Assembly (NCBI RefSeq): GCF_014203275.1
Contig: NZ_JACHIP010000016.1
Span: forward strand, 1 to 56,084
DNA length: 56,084 nt
Reading direction: 5' to 3'
Origin: Granulicella aggregans
GTDB taxonomy: Bacteria; Acidobacteriota; Terriglobia; Terriglobales; Acidobacteriaceae
Below the pieces are notes generated by a model, which was not told the origin of the DNA, made no database searches, and saw nothing but the letters and a program-made list of their open reading frames with translations. The position numbers and the translations under genes were made by a program. Below are positions 13,598 to 21,404 of this stretch, in pieces; within the stretch, counting starts at the first letter, position 1, and every line of letters starts with the position of its first letter.

Positions 13598-16255
13598 ATG
13601 AACGGATGGCGGCGCATCAGAGCGGTTTTCTCAACCCTGTGGGACAAACGAGAAGTAGAAAACGATCTCGATGCGGAGATAAGCGCGTTCGGGGAGATGC
13701 TGGCTGACGAAAAGATGGCAAAGGGAATGACGGAGAAAGAAGCTCGCCGAAGCACGCTGGCAGAGGTGGGCGGCCTGGAACAGCTTAAGCAGGCAGTGCG
13801 GGATGAGCGGGCGGGGAGCGGTGTCGAGCAACTTTGGCAAGACGTGCGCTTTGGAGTCCGGCAATTGCGACGTTCCCCCGGCTTCGCTATAACCGGCCTT
13901 CTGATCATAGCGATAGGGCTAGGTTTGACGACAGCGATGTACAGCATCGTGTATGCCGTGATTTTGAAGCCTCTGCCCTTCGCTCATCCTGAACGGCTAG
14001 TTGCGGTAGAAGCCAAGCCCTGGAAACCCTTCAGCCTGCCCACGATCGCGGACTGGATGAATGGCAGCCGCGCTTTTGAGTCGATGTCAGCCTATACCGG
14101 CTGGTCGCCGCGCATCGAATCATCCGCAGGCGTAGGACGCGTAAATGCCGTGCTGGTCTCACAAAACTTTCTGAGCGAGCTCGGTCTTCCTTTGCGGCTG
14201 GGGCATGATTTTACTCAGTCCGGTAATGAGAAGGATTGCTTTGGCCAGGCGATTGTGACGGAGCGCTACTGGCAGCGGATGGGTGGAGGCAATGCTCTTG
14301 TTCGCCGTACTCTTCAGCTCGACTACCAGACTTACACAGTCATCGGGGTTGTCGCATCGCGCGCACCACTCGAGGATATGGATGGGTTGGATCAACCGTC
14401 TATCCTGACCCCGATCGGCTGCGATCCTGCGAAGCACCCGGATCGGCGGGGGGATGGCTCCTTCCAAGTAGTCGCGCGGCTTAGGCCGGGCGTCTCGATG
14501 GGAAACGCCCTCGAAGAACTTTCATTGGCGCAGAAGAATCTTGCCGGAACGTATCCTCGGGAATATCCGGCCGAGTTTTCTCCGGTCTTAATTCCATTGA
14601 ACGACTTCATCAGCGGAACGGAGAATCGTTCGGCGCTGCTTGCTACGCTGACGGCGTGCGGGATGTTGCTGCTCATCTCGTGTGCGAACCTGACAAATCT
14701 CCTGCTGGCGCGCGATATGCGTCGCAGGTCAGAGTTCGCATTACGCACGATGTTGGGCGCAGGGCCGCTGCGAATCTTTCGACAGGTGCTGACGGAGAAC
14801 GCAACACTCGTTGCGCTTGGATCGATTCTCGGGATCATGCTGGCGAGCGTGCTGGTGCGCCTTGCAAGCCGGAGTAAGCTGATGAATCTTCCCCGGCTGA
14901 ACGAAGCAAGCGTCGATCTTCGGGTCGTAATGTTTGCCGTTGCTCTGTCTTCAGTCATCGTGATCCTGCTTACGATCTTGCCGGCGCTTCGTGGTCGACG
15001 GACTGGACTGACGGAGGATCTGAGATCCGGAAGTTCAAGCTCCAGCTCGACACCGCGTGGACCGCGTGGACTGCGGAGAGCAGGTCACTTGCTCGTGGCT
15101 GCCCAGGTAGCAATGGCCTTCGTGCTTGTGGCGGTTTCCGGATGGATGGTCTCCTCGGTATACATCCTGCTGCATCAGCCGCTTGGTTTCGATCCGGATC
15201 ATCTGCTTTTCGCAAGTACGGATCTGCGTGGTCCTGAGCACAGCGCAAGTATTGATCCGGCAGTGACAATGGCGAAGTTACGCAAGATCCTGAGCGATGT
15301 CAGTAGAATTCCGGGTGTCGCGGAGGTAGCCGCCGCCAACGACAAACCGTTAGGCGGGAGAGTTAACCAGTACGGCTTCTGCTCAGACGTCCATCCGGAG
15401 GATTGCCAACGGGCAAATCCGAACGCTCCCGATGTATTCGCGGTGACTCCAAGGTATTTCGACACGGTGAGCCAGATGCTGTTCCGAGGTCGGGCATTCA
15501 ATGATGCAGACGACGGCAAGGACCACGTGGCAATCGTGAATCGAGCGCTCGCGCAGCAGCAATGGCCTGGCGAAAACCCGGTCGGCCATCGGATCTTTTC
15601 AGGCGGTTTGAATGCGTGGGCTACGGTAGTGGGGGAAGTGGGTGACGTGCGCAGCTACTCGCTTGAGCGCGCTCCCATACCGAACCTATATCTTCCCGAG
15701 GCCGACGGGCGACCTGATACCTCAATGACGATCATGCTGCGCACCGTTGGTGATCCAAGCGAGCTGGATGAGACGGTGCGACGTATTCTGCGTGAAGATG
15801 CAGGGATCACCGTGCGCTACGTGGAGAGCATGCCTGAGCTGATGGCGCATGCGGTGGCGATACGCCGATTCTTCATGTGGGTTGTAGCGGCCTTCGGCGG
15901 GCTGGCGCTCGGACTAGCCACCCTGGGCACCTATGCCTTAATAACGTACGAAGTTTCGGTGCGAGAGCGTGAGATTGGAATCCGCCTCGCGCTGGGATCG
16001 CAGCGCCGGGCGATTCTGGCGTTGCTGATTGGGCAGGAAGCACAATGGATTGCGCCCGGACTGGCCGCCGGGCTCCTAGGGGCAGTTTTGGCGGGATATT
16101 TGCTGCGTGCGGAGTTTTACCACGCTTCCGCAGCTTCGGCTCTGGTATTGGGCGTGACATTTGGTCTGCTCACTGTGTCAGCGTTGGCAGCGGTGGCTAT
16201 TCCTGGCCGACGCGCAAGTCTCCTTGACCCGAGCGAGACATTGCGACGCGATTAG
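13598..16255 (+). CDS. ADOP-type duplicated ABC transporter permease (MacB/FtsX-like)
   Basis: An 885-aa inner-membrane protein of the acidobacterial duplicated orphan permease class. Residues 1-80 are a soluble helical prefix (REVENDLDAEISAFGEML). The first membrane helix at about 90-115 (GLLIIAIGLGLTTAMYSIVY) leads into a MacB-type periplasmic core and an FtsX segment of three helices near residues 345-470, with CANLTNLLLARDMRRRSEFA. A second copy follows (GHLLVAAQVAMAFVLVAVSG, then a core and a final FtsX block to PSETLRRD). There is no ATPase gene next to it, so the partner is elsewhere or absent. Its substrate is unknown; lipid, peptide or drug export are the usual roles of this superfamily. 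Control is by the adjacent PadR. Confidence 0.92.
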   Translation: MNGWRRIRAVFSTLWDKREVENDLDAEISAFGEMLADEKMAKGMTEKEARRSTLAEVGGLEQLKQAVRDERAGSGVEQLWQDVRFGVRQLRRSPGFAITGLLIIAIGLGLTTAMYSIVYAVILKPLPFAHPERLVAVEAKPWKPFSLPTIADWMNGSRAFESMSAYTGWSPRIESSAGVGRVNAVLVSQNFLSELGLPLRLGHDFTQSGNEKDCFGQAIVTERYWQRMGGGNALVRRTLQLDYQTYTVIGVVASRAPLEDMDGLDQPSILTPIGCDPAKHPDRRGDGSFQVVARLRPGVSMGNALEELSLAQKNLAGTYPREYPAEFSPVLIPLNDFISGTENRSALLATLTACGMLLLISCANLTNLLLARDMRRRSEFALRTMLGAGPLRIFRQVLTENATLVALGSILGIMLASVLVRLASRSKLMNLPRLNEASVDLRVVMFAVALSSVIVILLTILPALRGRRTGLTEDLRSGSSSSSSTPRGPRGLRRAGHLLVAAQVAMAFVLVAVSGWMVSSVYILLHQPLGFDPDHLLFASTDLRGPEHSASIDPAVTMAKLRKILSDVSRIPGVAEVAAANDKPLGGRVNQYGFCSDVHPEDCQRANPNAPDVFAVTPRYFDTVSQMLFRGRAFNDADDGKDHVAIVNRALAQQQWPGENPVGHRIFSGGLNAWATVVGEVGDVRSYSLERAPIPNLYLPEADGRPDTSMTIMLRTVGDPSELDETVRRILREDAGITVRYVESMPELMAHAVAIRRFFMWVVAAFGGLALGLATLGTYALITYEVSVREREIGIRLALGSQRRAILALLIGQEAQWIAPGLAAGLLGAVLAGYLLRAEFYHASAASALVLGVTFGLLTVSALAAVAIPGRRASLLDPSETLRRD

Positions 16256-16436
16256 GGGCGAACCCTACCGGCCTCTTGGAGGGGGCACCTCAAGAACCCC
16301 GCCTGGAAGGCTCAGTGCGGGAGATTATTGCCACGTTGGACAACGCGATGGTATGGACTTCCGGTGAGTACAGTCGTACAGTCACACGCGCTTCTATCAG
16401 TGTGAGCAGAGTCGATTCAGGGCAACATGTGACTGT

Positions 16437-19151
16437 CTATTCATCGCGAAGCGTTTCTAACGGATCAACGTACGCTGCACGGGAGGCGGGAACAAGCGTG
16501 GCGAAGGTGCCAGCCAACGCGAGCACAACGGTCGCTAGGATGATGGCGAGAGCATTGGCGTTTATTGATCCGTACAGGAGATGACTTGCCGTGCGGAGCG
16601 CGAGGACCGAAAGTATTGCGCCCGGCAGAACGCCCGCAAGCAGGATTCGCCCTGTCTGGCTGAGGATCAGCCCCTGAACGTGAGCGCGAGTGGCACCGAG
16701 AGCGAGGCGTATGCCGAATTCCTTCCTGCGCCGCCTCGTACGCGACGACATCACACCGTAGAAGCCGATTGAGACAAGAAGCAGTGTGAGGCCCGCATAG
16801 ATTCCAGCTAGGCTTGCGAGGAGCGTCTCCGTCCCGAGGTCTCCGTTTAGCTCCACAGATAGAGGCACAATTTCATCGATAGCTAAAGTAGGATCGACAT
16901 CAGGTAGCGCATGACGCACGCTTTCTGACAGCGCGATTGGATCACCCACAGTCCGCACTCGGATGCTGTTCACCGGTGCAGGATTCTGATTGATGTTCAT
17001 GTAAACAATCGGCGGCTCCTCGCGCTGAGCCCCGTTCACGCGCGCGTCAGCCACTTCGCCTACAATCAGGAACTTGTGATCAGCGGGTGCTGGCCCATAG
17101 CCAACCATGTGCCCAACGGGGTCCGCATCTCCGAACAGTTGACGAGCGTAGGCACGACTGATGATTGCCACAGGCTGCCCTCCCTTGGTGTCGCTTGAAG
17201 AGAAGTCGCGACCTCGCAAGAAGGGGACGCCCAACGTGGAAAAGAATCCGAGTCCGACATGGTCTTCCTGCCCATGTACCTGACCATCCGTCAGGTTGCT
17301 ACCGCCTTGCACGTAGAGAGAGGTAATCCAACCGCAATGAATGCTGCCGCACATTTCGACGGCTGCGCTGCGCACCCCTGGAAGTGATTGCAGGCGTTGC
17401 TGAATCTGGCTGTAAAGCGCAGGCAGCAATTCAGCATGGTTAGTGTATTTGGGTTGATGGAAGTCGGGTCGCACAGTCAAGACGTGCTCGCGATCCATAC
17501 CAACCTCTACGGTCTCCCAATGCACAAGCGTCGCAGCGAAGCAGGCCGCCATAGTGGAAAGAAGCAGAGAGAGCCCCACTTGGCTGCTGAGCAGCACGTT
17601 CGAGCGTAGGCGTTGGCACGCCGTATCCTTGCTGCCGGCTATCCTTGCGCTCGATCCTGCGGTTCGTGCAACTCCTGAGCGCATGAATAGTAGGGCCGGG
17701 ACGATGCTGAAGCTAATCAGAGACAACAGCATGAGACCCACGCCCAGCGCAGCGAGGGGGAGACTGAGATGCAGATCCAAGGTGAAAATGGCGTTGCGAT
17801 TTGACGCCCAGCGAATAAGAATGACGCTGGCGGCGCGGCCACATGCGAATGCGCAGCCAGTGCCTATCGCCACTATCAGCGCATCCTCGAAAACAATTTG
17901 CCGAATGAGCCTGTGCCTACTTGCCCCGAGCGCCATGCGGATGCCGAGTTCATGCGATCGCGCATCCAGTCTAGCCAATTGAAGACTTGCAAGGTTCATG
18001 CACCCTACAAGAAAGATTGACGCAGAAAGAGCCATCAGCAGCGTAAGCGGAGAGGTGAATCGCTCCCGCATACCATTTTCGCTGAGCGGGGCTATGGTCG
18101 TCTTGACACCCAGAAGTTGGGTCTTTGCCGCTTGATCCGCAGTTGCCTCGGTCATCAACTCACGATCACTGCGAAAGACATGGTCCCAATGTGCCATCAC
18201 CGCTGCGCGGCGTTGTGGCGGGATGCGCGCCGTGAGGAAGAGCCAGAAGATCGTAGGCTGGTTATACCAAGGCTTATCAAGTGATACGTCGTGGCCCGGC
18301 CCCAGCGAGTCCCACGGAATCGCGAATGCACCGGTGGCTTGAAGCGCTAGTGGAAACCAGATGTCTGGAGCACGACCTGTTATATCGCCCAGGAATCTGC
18401 GATCTGCGACGCCTACGATGAAAAACTGCTTCTTATTGAGAAGTATGTGCTGACCGACGGCCTGCGCTGCGGTCCCAAATGTTCGGCGTGCAAATTCGTA
18501 ACGAAGTACCGCAGGCCATTCATACTGTCCGAGACGTTCGTCCGCTTCAATAAATAAACGTCCCGCTGCTGGAAGGACACCAAGTCCGCTGAAGTAATTG
18601 TCGGAAACAGGCTCGCAAGCGACCTGGATCGGTGAGTGGTTGGGCAGCTGAAACGTCGCATCATCTGCGTACGCCGTTGCCATGAGCGGGATGTCAGGCG
18701 TGGCGGCACGGAGCCGCTCGTAGGCAGGAGACGAAATGGTCCAGCTTTGATCAAATGGGCTAAGCGCAGCGTGTACCCGCACGATTTCGGTCGGTTGCGG
18801 AACGGGTAGATTGGCTAAGACGATCGAATACAGCAACTGAAAGACGCTCAGGTTAGCACCGATACCAAGCGCCAGCGTAAGTAGTGCCGTGGCCGTGAAT
18901 GCCGGAGAGCGACGAAGCTGTCGCAGGGCATGACGGAGGTCGTAAAGCATATTTTCGAGCCACACCCATCCCAATTGCTCCCTCGTGACGTCCTTGATGA
19001 GTGAGACGTTGCCGAGTTCACGCAGTGCTGCCGCCCGGGCTTGTGTAGGGTCCTCCCCGTTCGCAATCCGATCCGCTATGGCCATACGCAGATGCGAATC
19101 GAGTTCTTCGGATAGATCCTGCTTTGCTCGCTGCCAGGGCCTGATTCTCAC
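16437..19151 (-). CDS. ADOP-type duplicated ABC transporter permease
   Basis: The 904-aa protein has the same architecture as the 13598 permease but has diverged widely from it. It has a soluble prefix (AKQDLSEELDSHLRMAIADR), helix one (ATALLTLALGIGANLSVFQL), a MacB-type core and an FtsX block with MNLASLQLARLDARSHELGI. The second core starts near LRSNVLLSSQVGLSLLLSTM, and the last FtsX segment ends VDPLETLRDE. The GTG start at 19151 overlaps the PadR stop codon (GTGA). It converges with the other permease at 16256-16436. No ATPase is adjacent. The two modules look like independent PadR/ADOP cassettes, not a recent duplication. Confidence 0.92.
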   Translation of the reverse strand: MRIRPWQRAKQDLSEELDSHLRMAIADRIANGEDPTQARAAALRELGNVSLIKDVTREQLGWVWLENMLYDLRHALRQLRRSPAFTATALLTLALGIGANLSVFQLLYSIVLANLPVPQPTEIVRVHAALSPFDQSWTISSPAYERLRAATPDIPLMATAYADDATFQLPNHSPIQVACEPVSDNYFSGLGVLPAAGRLFIEADERLGQYEWPAVLRYEFARRTFGTAAQAVGQHILLNKKQFFIVGVADRRFLGDITGRAPDIWFPLALQATGAFAIPWDSLGPGHDVSLDKPWYNQPTIFWLFLTARIPPQRRAAVMAHWDHVFRSDRELMTEATADQAAKTQLLGVKTTIAPLSENGMRERFTSPLTLLMALSASIFLVGCMNLASLQLARLDARSHELGIRMALGASRHRLIRQIVFEDALIVAIGTGCAFACGRAASVILIRWASNRNAIFTLDLHLSLPLAALGVGLMLLSLISFSIVPALLFMRSGVARTAGSSARIAGSKDTACQRLRSNVLLSSQVGLSLLLSTMAACFAATLVHWETVEVGMDREHVLTVRPDFHQPKYTNHAELLPALYSQIQQRLQSLPGVRSAAVEMCGSIHCGWITSLYVQGGSNLTDGQVHGQEDHVGLGFFSTLGVPFLRGRDFSSSDTKGGQPVAIISRAYARQLFGDADPVGHMVGYGPAPADHKFLIVGEVADARVNGAQREEPPIVYMNINQNPAPVNSIRVRTVGDPIALSESVRHALPDVDPTLAIDEIVPLSVELNGDLGTETLLASLAGIYAGLTLLLVSIGFYGVMSSRTRRRRKEFGIRLALGATRAHVQGLILSQTGRILLAGVLPGAILSVLALRTASHLLYGSINANALAIILATVVLALAGTFATLVPASRAAYVDPLETLRDE

Positions 19152-19504
19152 GCCTGCACCTCCGGCTCCATGACTGCTCCGATAGCGCGCACCAATTGGA
19201 GCCAGCGCTCATGGTCCGTGACAAGCTGCTTTCTGCCTGATGCCGTGAGCTGGTAGTACTTCGCTCGTTGTCTGCTCTCAGTCAACTTCCATTCCGATTT
19301 CACCCATTTCTGGCGTTCCAATCGGTGCAAGGCAGGATAAAGCGATCCGGTCTCGACCGCGAAAGCCTCACCGGATCGGCTGCGGATGATTTGGGCAATC
19401 CCATATCCGTGATTAGCCTCAAGCGACAGTGCTCGTAGAACGAGCATGTCTAGCGTGCCCTGCATCAGTTCAATTCGATTCTGATATCGCTTAGATTCTG
19501 TCAT
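19148..19504 (-). CDS. PadR-family transcriptional regulator
   Basis: The protein is 118 aa. LMQGTLDMLVLRALSLEANH, GYGIAQIIRSRSG and GSLYPALHRLERQKWVKSEW are PadR signatures. It overlaps the permease gene by four bases and so shares its transcript. The ATG at 19504 follows within two bases of a perfect 7-bp inverted repeat (19506-19521) that uses the same AGGATGT/ACATCCT half-sites as the operator at 13194. No ribosome-binding site is visible, so the mRNA may be leaderless, or the true start may be the later ATG of MQGTLD. Autorepression is the expected mode. Confidence 0.9.
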   Translation of the reverse strand: MTESKRYQNRIELMQGTLDMLVLRALSLEANHGYGIAQIIRSRSGEAFAVETGSLYPALHRLERQKWVKSEWKLTESRQRAKYYQLTASGRKQLVTDHERWLQLVRAIGAVMEPEVQA

Positions 19505-19505
19505 C

Positions 19506-19521
19506 AGGATGTAGACATCCT
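19506..19521 (-). promoter_or_regulatory. PadR operator palindrome
   Basis: AGGATGT and ACATCCT flank a 2-base centre. The half-site GGATGT is also found in the outer arms of the 13194-13250 operator (GGATGTC/GACATCC), so related PadR proteins probably recognise it. Confidence 0.65.
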
Positions 19522-19617
19522 ACTGCTCCGGACCAAGAGTGTCTACGCATTCGGTCATGAATGCCACGATCGCATTTCACCCGACTGCACTTCGAAGACT
19601 TGAGGTGAGGGAAGTGA

Positions 19618-20241
19618 TCAGGCTGGAAATTGTGCGGCTTTGCTTTTCCTATCCCATCGCGTGATGAGGACTGCGACCACAACGCAAAGAATGAGCGCAC
19701 GGAGCGGGTAAACCATTGCCAGGTAGTCATGTCGGTCTGTGAGGTCCACCGTAAGGCCAATCAAAGCGATGAGGACGTTGATACCCCACTTTTCCATCGG
19801 TTCCGGAGACGGTCCTGCCTTCCAGTGCCAGAGGCTTTCCAGTGTCGGCAGGTAAGCGACAGACATGACCAACTGGAATCCGGCAAATCCGATCCATCCG
19901 GTCTTGGTAAGCATCCATGCCAGGGCCGCTAGGCATGAGATTCCTAGCGATACCAGCTCATTCCGAGTGAACTCGATCCGACGGCCCCCCTGTTCGATCA
20001 CAAGTGATATGAGGATTACGGTCACCTGGATGCTGTCCGCCGCGTTGAGCGCGGCCTTGATGAGGCTGTGATCGTTCCCCGCGAGGTACGACACCAGGCT
20101 CATCACGACCCCGACCTCGAAGATGATCCACGTGGCGATTCGCGGTGAAATCTCCTTGCGGAAAAGCTTCGTGCAGTAGCGAGCGCCCACGTAGAAGACC
20201 AGAAGGACGACCGCGATGGCGGCTAGGGTTGATGCGTTCAT
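19618..20241 (-). CDS. hypothetical integral membrane protein
   Basis: A 207-aa protein with about six hydrophobic helices: residues 5-23 (TLAAIAVVLLVFYVGARYC), a group near 35-55 with WIIFEVGVVMSLVSYLAG, SIQVTVILISLVI, LGISCLAALAWMLTK, WGINVLIALIGLTV, and a last one near 180-197 (LRALILCVVVAVLITRW). I know no family function. It recurs as a degraded fragment at 29108-29238, so the gene has been copied within the replicon. It lies downstream of the PadR module on the same strand but 115 bp away, probably with its own promoter. Transport or sensing cannot be told apart. Confidence 0.75.
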   Translation of the reverse strand: MNASTLAAIAVVLLVFYVGARYCTKLFRKEISPRIATWIIFEVGVVMSLVSYLAGNDHSLIKAALNAADSIQVTVILISLVIEQGGRRIEFTRNELVSLGISCLAALAWMLTKTGWIGFAGFQLVMSVAYLPTLESLWHWKAGPSPEPMEKWGINVLIALIGLTVDLTDRHDYLAMVYPLRALILCVVVAVLITRWDRKSKAAQFPA

Positions 20242-20408
20242 CCGGGTAACGGTCCCTCATCGGCGCACGGCATGGGCGAAATCAGCTTTCGCATCCTCGT
20301 CTCGATGCTATTCTTTCGACACCGAAGTAGAGAACTGTTGGTCCTGTACTAAACGTTCGGTCTCCGACTCGATCTCGACGGTAATTTCGCACCGCCAAAG
20401 GAAAAGAC

Positions 20409-20609
20409 ATGGAACAGGGAACAGTGAAGTGGTTCAACGACGCTAAGGGGTTTGGCTTTATCAGCCGTCAGAATGGCGAGGATGTCTTCGCCCACTACTC
20501 GGCGATTACCTCCAGTGGCTTCAAAAGCCTTCAGGAAGGCCAGGCTGTCCAATTCAACGTGGTCAAGGGACCCAAGGGCTGGCAGGCCGCAGACATTCAA
20601 CCGCTCTAA
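20409..20609 (+). CDS. cold-shock protein, CspA family
   Basis: A 66-aa nucleic-acid-binding OB-fold protein of usual length. It has both RNP motifs: KGFGFI near residue 13 and DVFAHY near residue 25, followed by LQEGQAVQFNVVKGPKGWQA. It would melt RNA secondary structure and bind ssDNA, acting in cold or general stress. AAAGGAAAAGAC before the ATG serves as ribosome-binding site. A terminator follows at 20633. A plasmid-borne copy could help the host in stress or compensate for other chaperones. The substrate is unspecific. Confidence 0.95.
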   Translation: MEQGTVKWFNDAKGFGFISRQNGEDVFAHYSAITSSGFKSLQEGQAVQFNVVKGPKGWQAADIQPL

Positions 20610-20632
20610 GTTCAGATAGCGGTTCAATCACC

Positions 20633-20657
20633 GGAGGGGACGGCTTAGGCTGTCCTC
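20633..20657 (+). terminator. terminator after the cold-shock gene
   Basis: GGAGGGGACGGC and GCTGTCCTCTTC form a stem with some G-U pairs around a short TTAG loop, followed by a T-rich tail, 24 bases past the cspA-type stop. Confidence 0.65.
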
Positions 20658-20767
20658 TTCTTCTTATCCGTATCGGCTAAAACGATATCCCTTTATCCGT
20701 TTACGCTGATGCCTGGTGTCTGGCAAAGGGAGGAGTGGGCCGGTTCTTGCCGGCGCACTCTGGAAGC

Positions 20768-20962
20768 TCACTGCATGGCTGGCAGGTGATCGGCTGTGCA
20801 ATCGTGGAGCACGAGGGCCATCAAGGGCTTTCCGATCGCTTGCGGCGTTCTCGGGTCGAAAAAGGACTCGAAGTTGCATTCAGAACAGCAGAGGGCGTGC
20901 CGAGTCTCGTCATACGCTTTTCGGAGAACGTCGTCGGGGAGCTTGTCGTCCGTAACGTACAT
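20768..20962 (-). CDS. hypothetical small Cys-rich protein
   Basis: A 64-aa protein with a strong ribosome-binding site (GGAGG five bases before ATG 20962). Its middle has CCSECNF, a possible half zinc site, and later HDC. The rest is acidic N-terminally (VTDDKLPDDVLRKAY). I do not recognise a family. The good Shine-Dalgarno and coding-like composition argue for a real gene; the opposite-strand open frame here is a shadow. Metal binding or redox use of the cysteines is a guess. Confidence 0.6.
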   Translation of the reverse strand: MYVTDDKLPDDVLRKAYDETRHALCCSECNFESFFDPRTPQAIGKPLMALVLHDCTADHLPAMQ

Positions 20963-21084
20963 GATCGCCTCCAGTCCTTGACGCGCAGAATTATAGGCGT
21001 ATTCTATTTATGACTTCCGGCGGGCTCCACCCCACCGGAAGGTGCTACATCTGCCTTACCTCATGAGGTAGAGCAGAGCTGCAA

Positions 21085-21138
21085 TCACCGCAAGGGCAAA
21101 TGGATTGCAAGGTCGAAGCGCATGTTTATCGAGAACAT
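21085..21138 (-). CDS. possible 17-codon peptide with an excellent ribosome-binding site
   Basis: The bases AAAGGAGGT (21154-21146) precede an ATG (21138) by seven bases, as good a ribosome-binding site as any in this window. The frame is short (MFSINMRFDLAIHLPLR). In another frame, the same bases encode a hydrophobic segment (NPFALAVIAALLYLMR) ending at 21058, so a small membrane peptide may have been lost by a frameshift. It could also be a leader. Evidence is weak beyond the ribosome-binding site. Confidence 0.25.
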   Translation of the reverse strand: MFSINMRFDLAIHLPLR

Positions 21139-21165
21139 GACTTCTACCTCCTTTCAACGGGAATG

Positions 21166-21198
21166 ACGGCCCTGTCAGCGCAGGGCCGTGTTGCTTTT
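21166..21198 (+). terminator. bidirectional-looking hairpin between small genes
   Basis: ACGGCCCTG (21166-21174) and CAGGGCCGT (21181-21189) form a perfect 9-bp stem with a 6-base loop, then GTTGCTTTT. It could end transcription arriving from the left; the hairpin would form in either direction. Confidence 0.55.
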
Positions 21199-21404
21199 GG
21201 CAACCTCGGTTTTGCCCCTGCTCGAACCAATCGCACATTATGAAGCCCCGTTGAGAGCGCTCTCCTAGTTTAGTGCGGAGGGGCCAAACAGGCACGTACG
21301 GTTGGGGCCGCTTCCGATGCGCAAACAACTCACTCGCTGGCTAACCGATCTTCTTACGGCTGTTCATAGCTCGTGAAAGGATTGTCTCAACTGCTTCGAA
21401 CCGA

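Noticed and set aside
16378..16436. ACAGTCACA and TGTGACTGT as a terminator between convergent permeases
   Set aside because: The arms are 41 bp apart and no T-run follows, so a terminator is not supported.
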